A DNA stretch of 8,782 nucleotides from Paracoccaceae bacterium. Lineage in GTDB: Bacteria; Pseudomonadota; Alphaproteobacteria; Rhodobacterales; Rhodobacteraceae. The notes under the pieces are model-generated. The model ran no database searches. It saw only the letters and a program-made list of their open reading frames with translations, and was not told the DNA's origin. The DNA lies in NCBI GenBank assembly GCA_003564655.1, contig PXES01000403.1:1-8782 (forward strand), written 5' to 3'. Shown here one piece after another: positions 8,232 through 8,782 of the stretch (positions within the stretch are counted from its first letter, which is position 1; the number at the start of each line of letters is the position of its first letter). A program made the translations under genes and the position numbers.

Positions 8232-8782
8232 ATGGAAAAGAAGATTCTCATCCGCGGCGCGGCAATCGTGGTTGCAGGGATTGCTGTCTCGACATTCGCG
8301 GCGCAACATCTGCTGGACGCTGCGCCGGTCAAGACCTCGGAGTTGCGGCAGCCTGTCGCTCAGGAGCCAGGGGGCGAGGTTGTTGGCGCGGGGATCATCA
8401 GCACCGGCACGAAACGCGTGGCGGCCGAGCGTGACCCGGTCATGTTGCAGCTTGAGTCGGAACGCGGCACCGCAGAAATCAACCTGACTGCGCTGCAGGA
8501 TGAGGACCACACCTCTGCGGCGCGGCCCGGCGATCCCGATCTGACGCAGAGAGAGGCACTTGCAGCCCCCGAGCCGCAGGCGGCCGGTCCGCAGGCAGCA
8601 GCAGAGCCCCCCGAGCTGGGGCCGGGCGTTCCCGAGACAGCGGAGGCCGCGGTTGCCGGGACGGAATCGCATGAGATCGACACTTCGATCGCCGAGCCTG
8701 ATTGCACGCCCAGCCTGACGCTCGCGCCGGGGATCGACGCGCTGATCGAGCTGGCAATCAAGGCCCCGTGCCATGGTGGCGA
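8232..8782 (+). CDS. exported Ala/Pro/Glu-rich protein of unknown function, 'translocase'-labelled Rhodobacterales type (partial)
   Basis: Open from the ATG at 8232 to the window edge, 183 complete codons. Residues 1-6 are basic (MEKKIL) and residues about 5-27 hydrophobic, which makes a signal peptide or N-terminal anchor; the rest should be periplasmic. Residues about 70-90 (VMLQLESERGTAEINLTAL) look ordered. Residues about 95-155 are low-complexity, rich in Ala, Pro and Glu, and probably a flexible linker. A C-terminal domain then begins with CTPSLTLAPGIDALIELAIKAPC (Cys158 to Cys180). The pattern of a Cys, about 20 residues, then APC resembles uncharacterised proteins encoded after secA in Rhodobacterales that databases often call 'translocase'. 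I know of no experimental basis for that name and it probably reflects the neighbour. An ATG at 8216 is in another frame. The ribosome site (GGGCTGG) is weak. Confidence 0.7.
   Translation, partial: MEKKILIRGAAIVVAGIAVSTFAAQHLLDAAPVKTSELRQPVAQEPGGEVVGAGIISTGTKRVAAERDPVMLQLESERGTAEINLTALQDEDHTSAARPGDPDLTQREALAAPEPQAAGPQAAAEPPELGPGVPETAEAAVAGTESHEIDTSIAEPDCTPSLTLAPGIDALIELAIKAPCHGG

Noticed and set aside
8169..8774. A 201-codon minus-strand frame opposite the gene after secA
   Set aside because: The plus-strand frame has an export signal and a recognisable C-terminal pattern; the minus-strand frame has neither, and its 3' end lies in the spacer.

Overview
The window is G+C-rich (roughly two thirds G+C by eye) and carries only bacterial housekeeping genes. 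The protein sequences, the divergent PpiC-type isomerase/secA pair followed by argJ and mutT, and the divergent sseA/zapE pair point to an alphaproteobacterium of the order Rhodobacterales (Paracoccus/Rhodobacter/Roseobacter type). This placement rests on family recognition, not on a search. There are no transposases, tRNA or rRNA genes, CRISPR arrays or phage genes.

Left part (1-2229): a minus-strand pair, sseA (3-mercaptopyruvate sulfurtransferase) followed by the start of a GNAT acetyltransferase that runs off the window. The two are joined by an ATGA stop/start overlap. Across a 109-bp divergent spacer, zapE (AFG1-type ATPase) is read on the plus strand.

Middle (2230-5204): a 331-bp non-coding spacer between convergent genes, with an AT-richer stretch and a 10-bp hairpin. 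Then comes a minus-strand cluster transcribed right to left: a secreted parvulin-type peptidyl-prolyl isomerase, argJ (arginine biosynthesis) and mutT (Nudix, nucleotide-pool sanitation). argJ and mutT are fused by a GTGA overlap. A terminator-like hairpin separates the isomerase gene from argJ.

Right part (5205-8782): a 220-bp divergent control region from which secA (preprotein translocase ATPase) is read on the plus strand. It is followed by a gene, cut by the window end, for an exported, Ala/Pro/Glu-rich protein of unknown function. The latter resembles the uncharacterised proteins often labelled 'translocase' in Rhodobacterales, apparently from their place beside secA.

Functionally the right half links protein export (SecA) with periplasmic folding (the isomerase). 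The remaining genes are general metabolism: sulfur transfer, arginine, and 8-oxo-dGTP removal. I found no convincing new system. The observations worth a second look are the regulatory layout of the isomerase/secA spacer, the unknown exported protein, the unusual spacer at 2230-2560, and the basic N-terminal extension of ArgJ.
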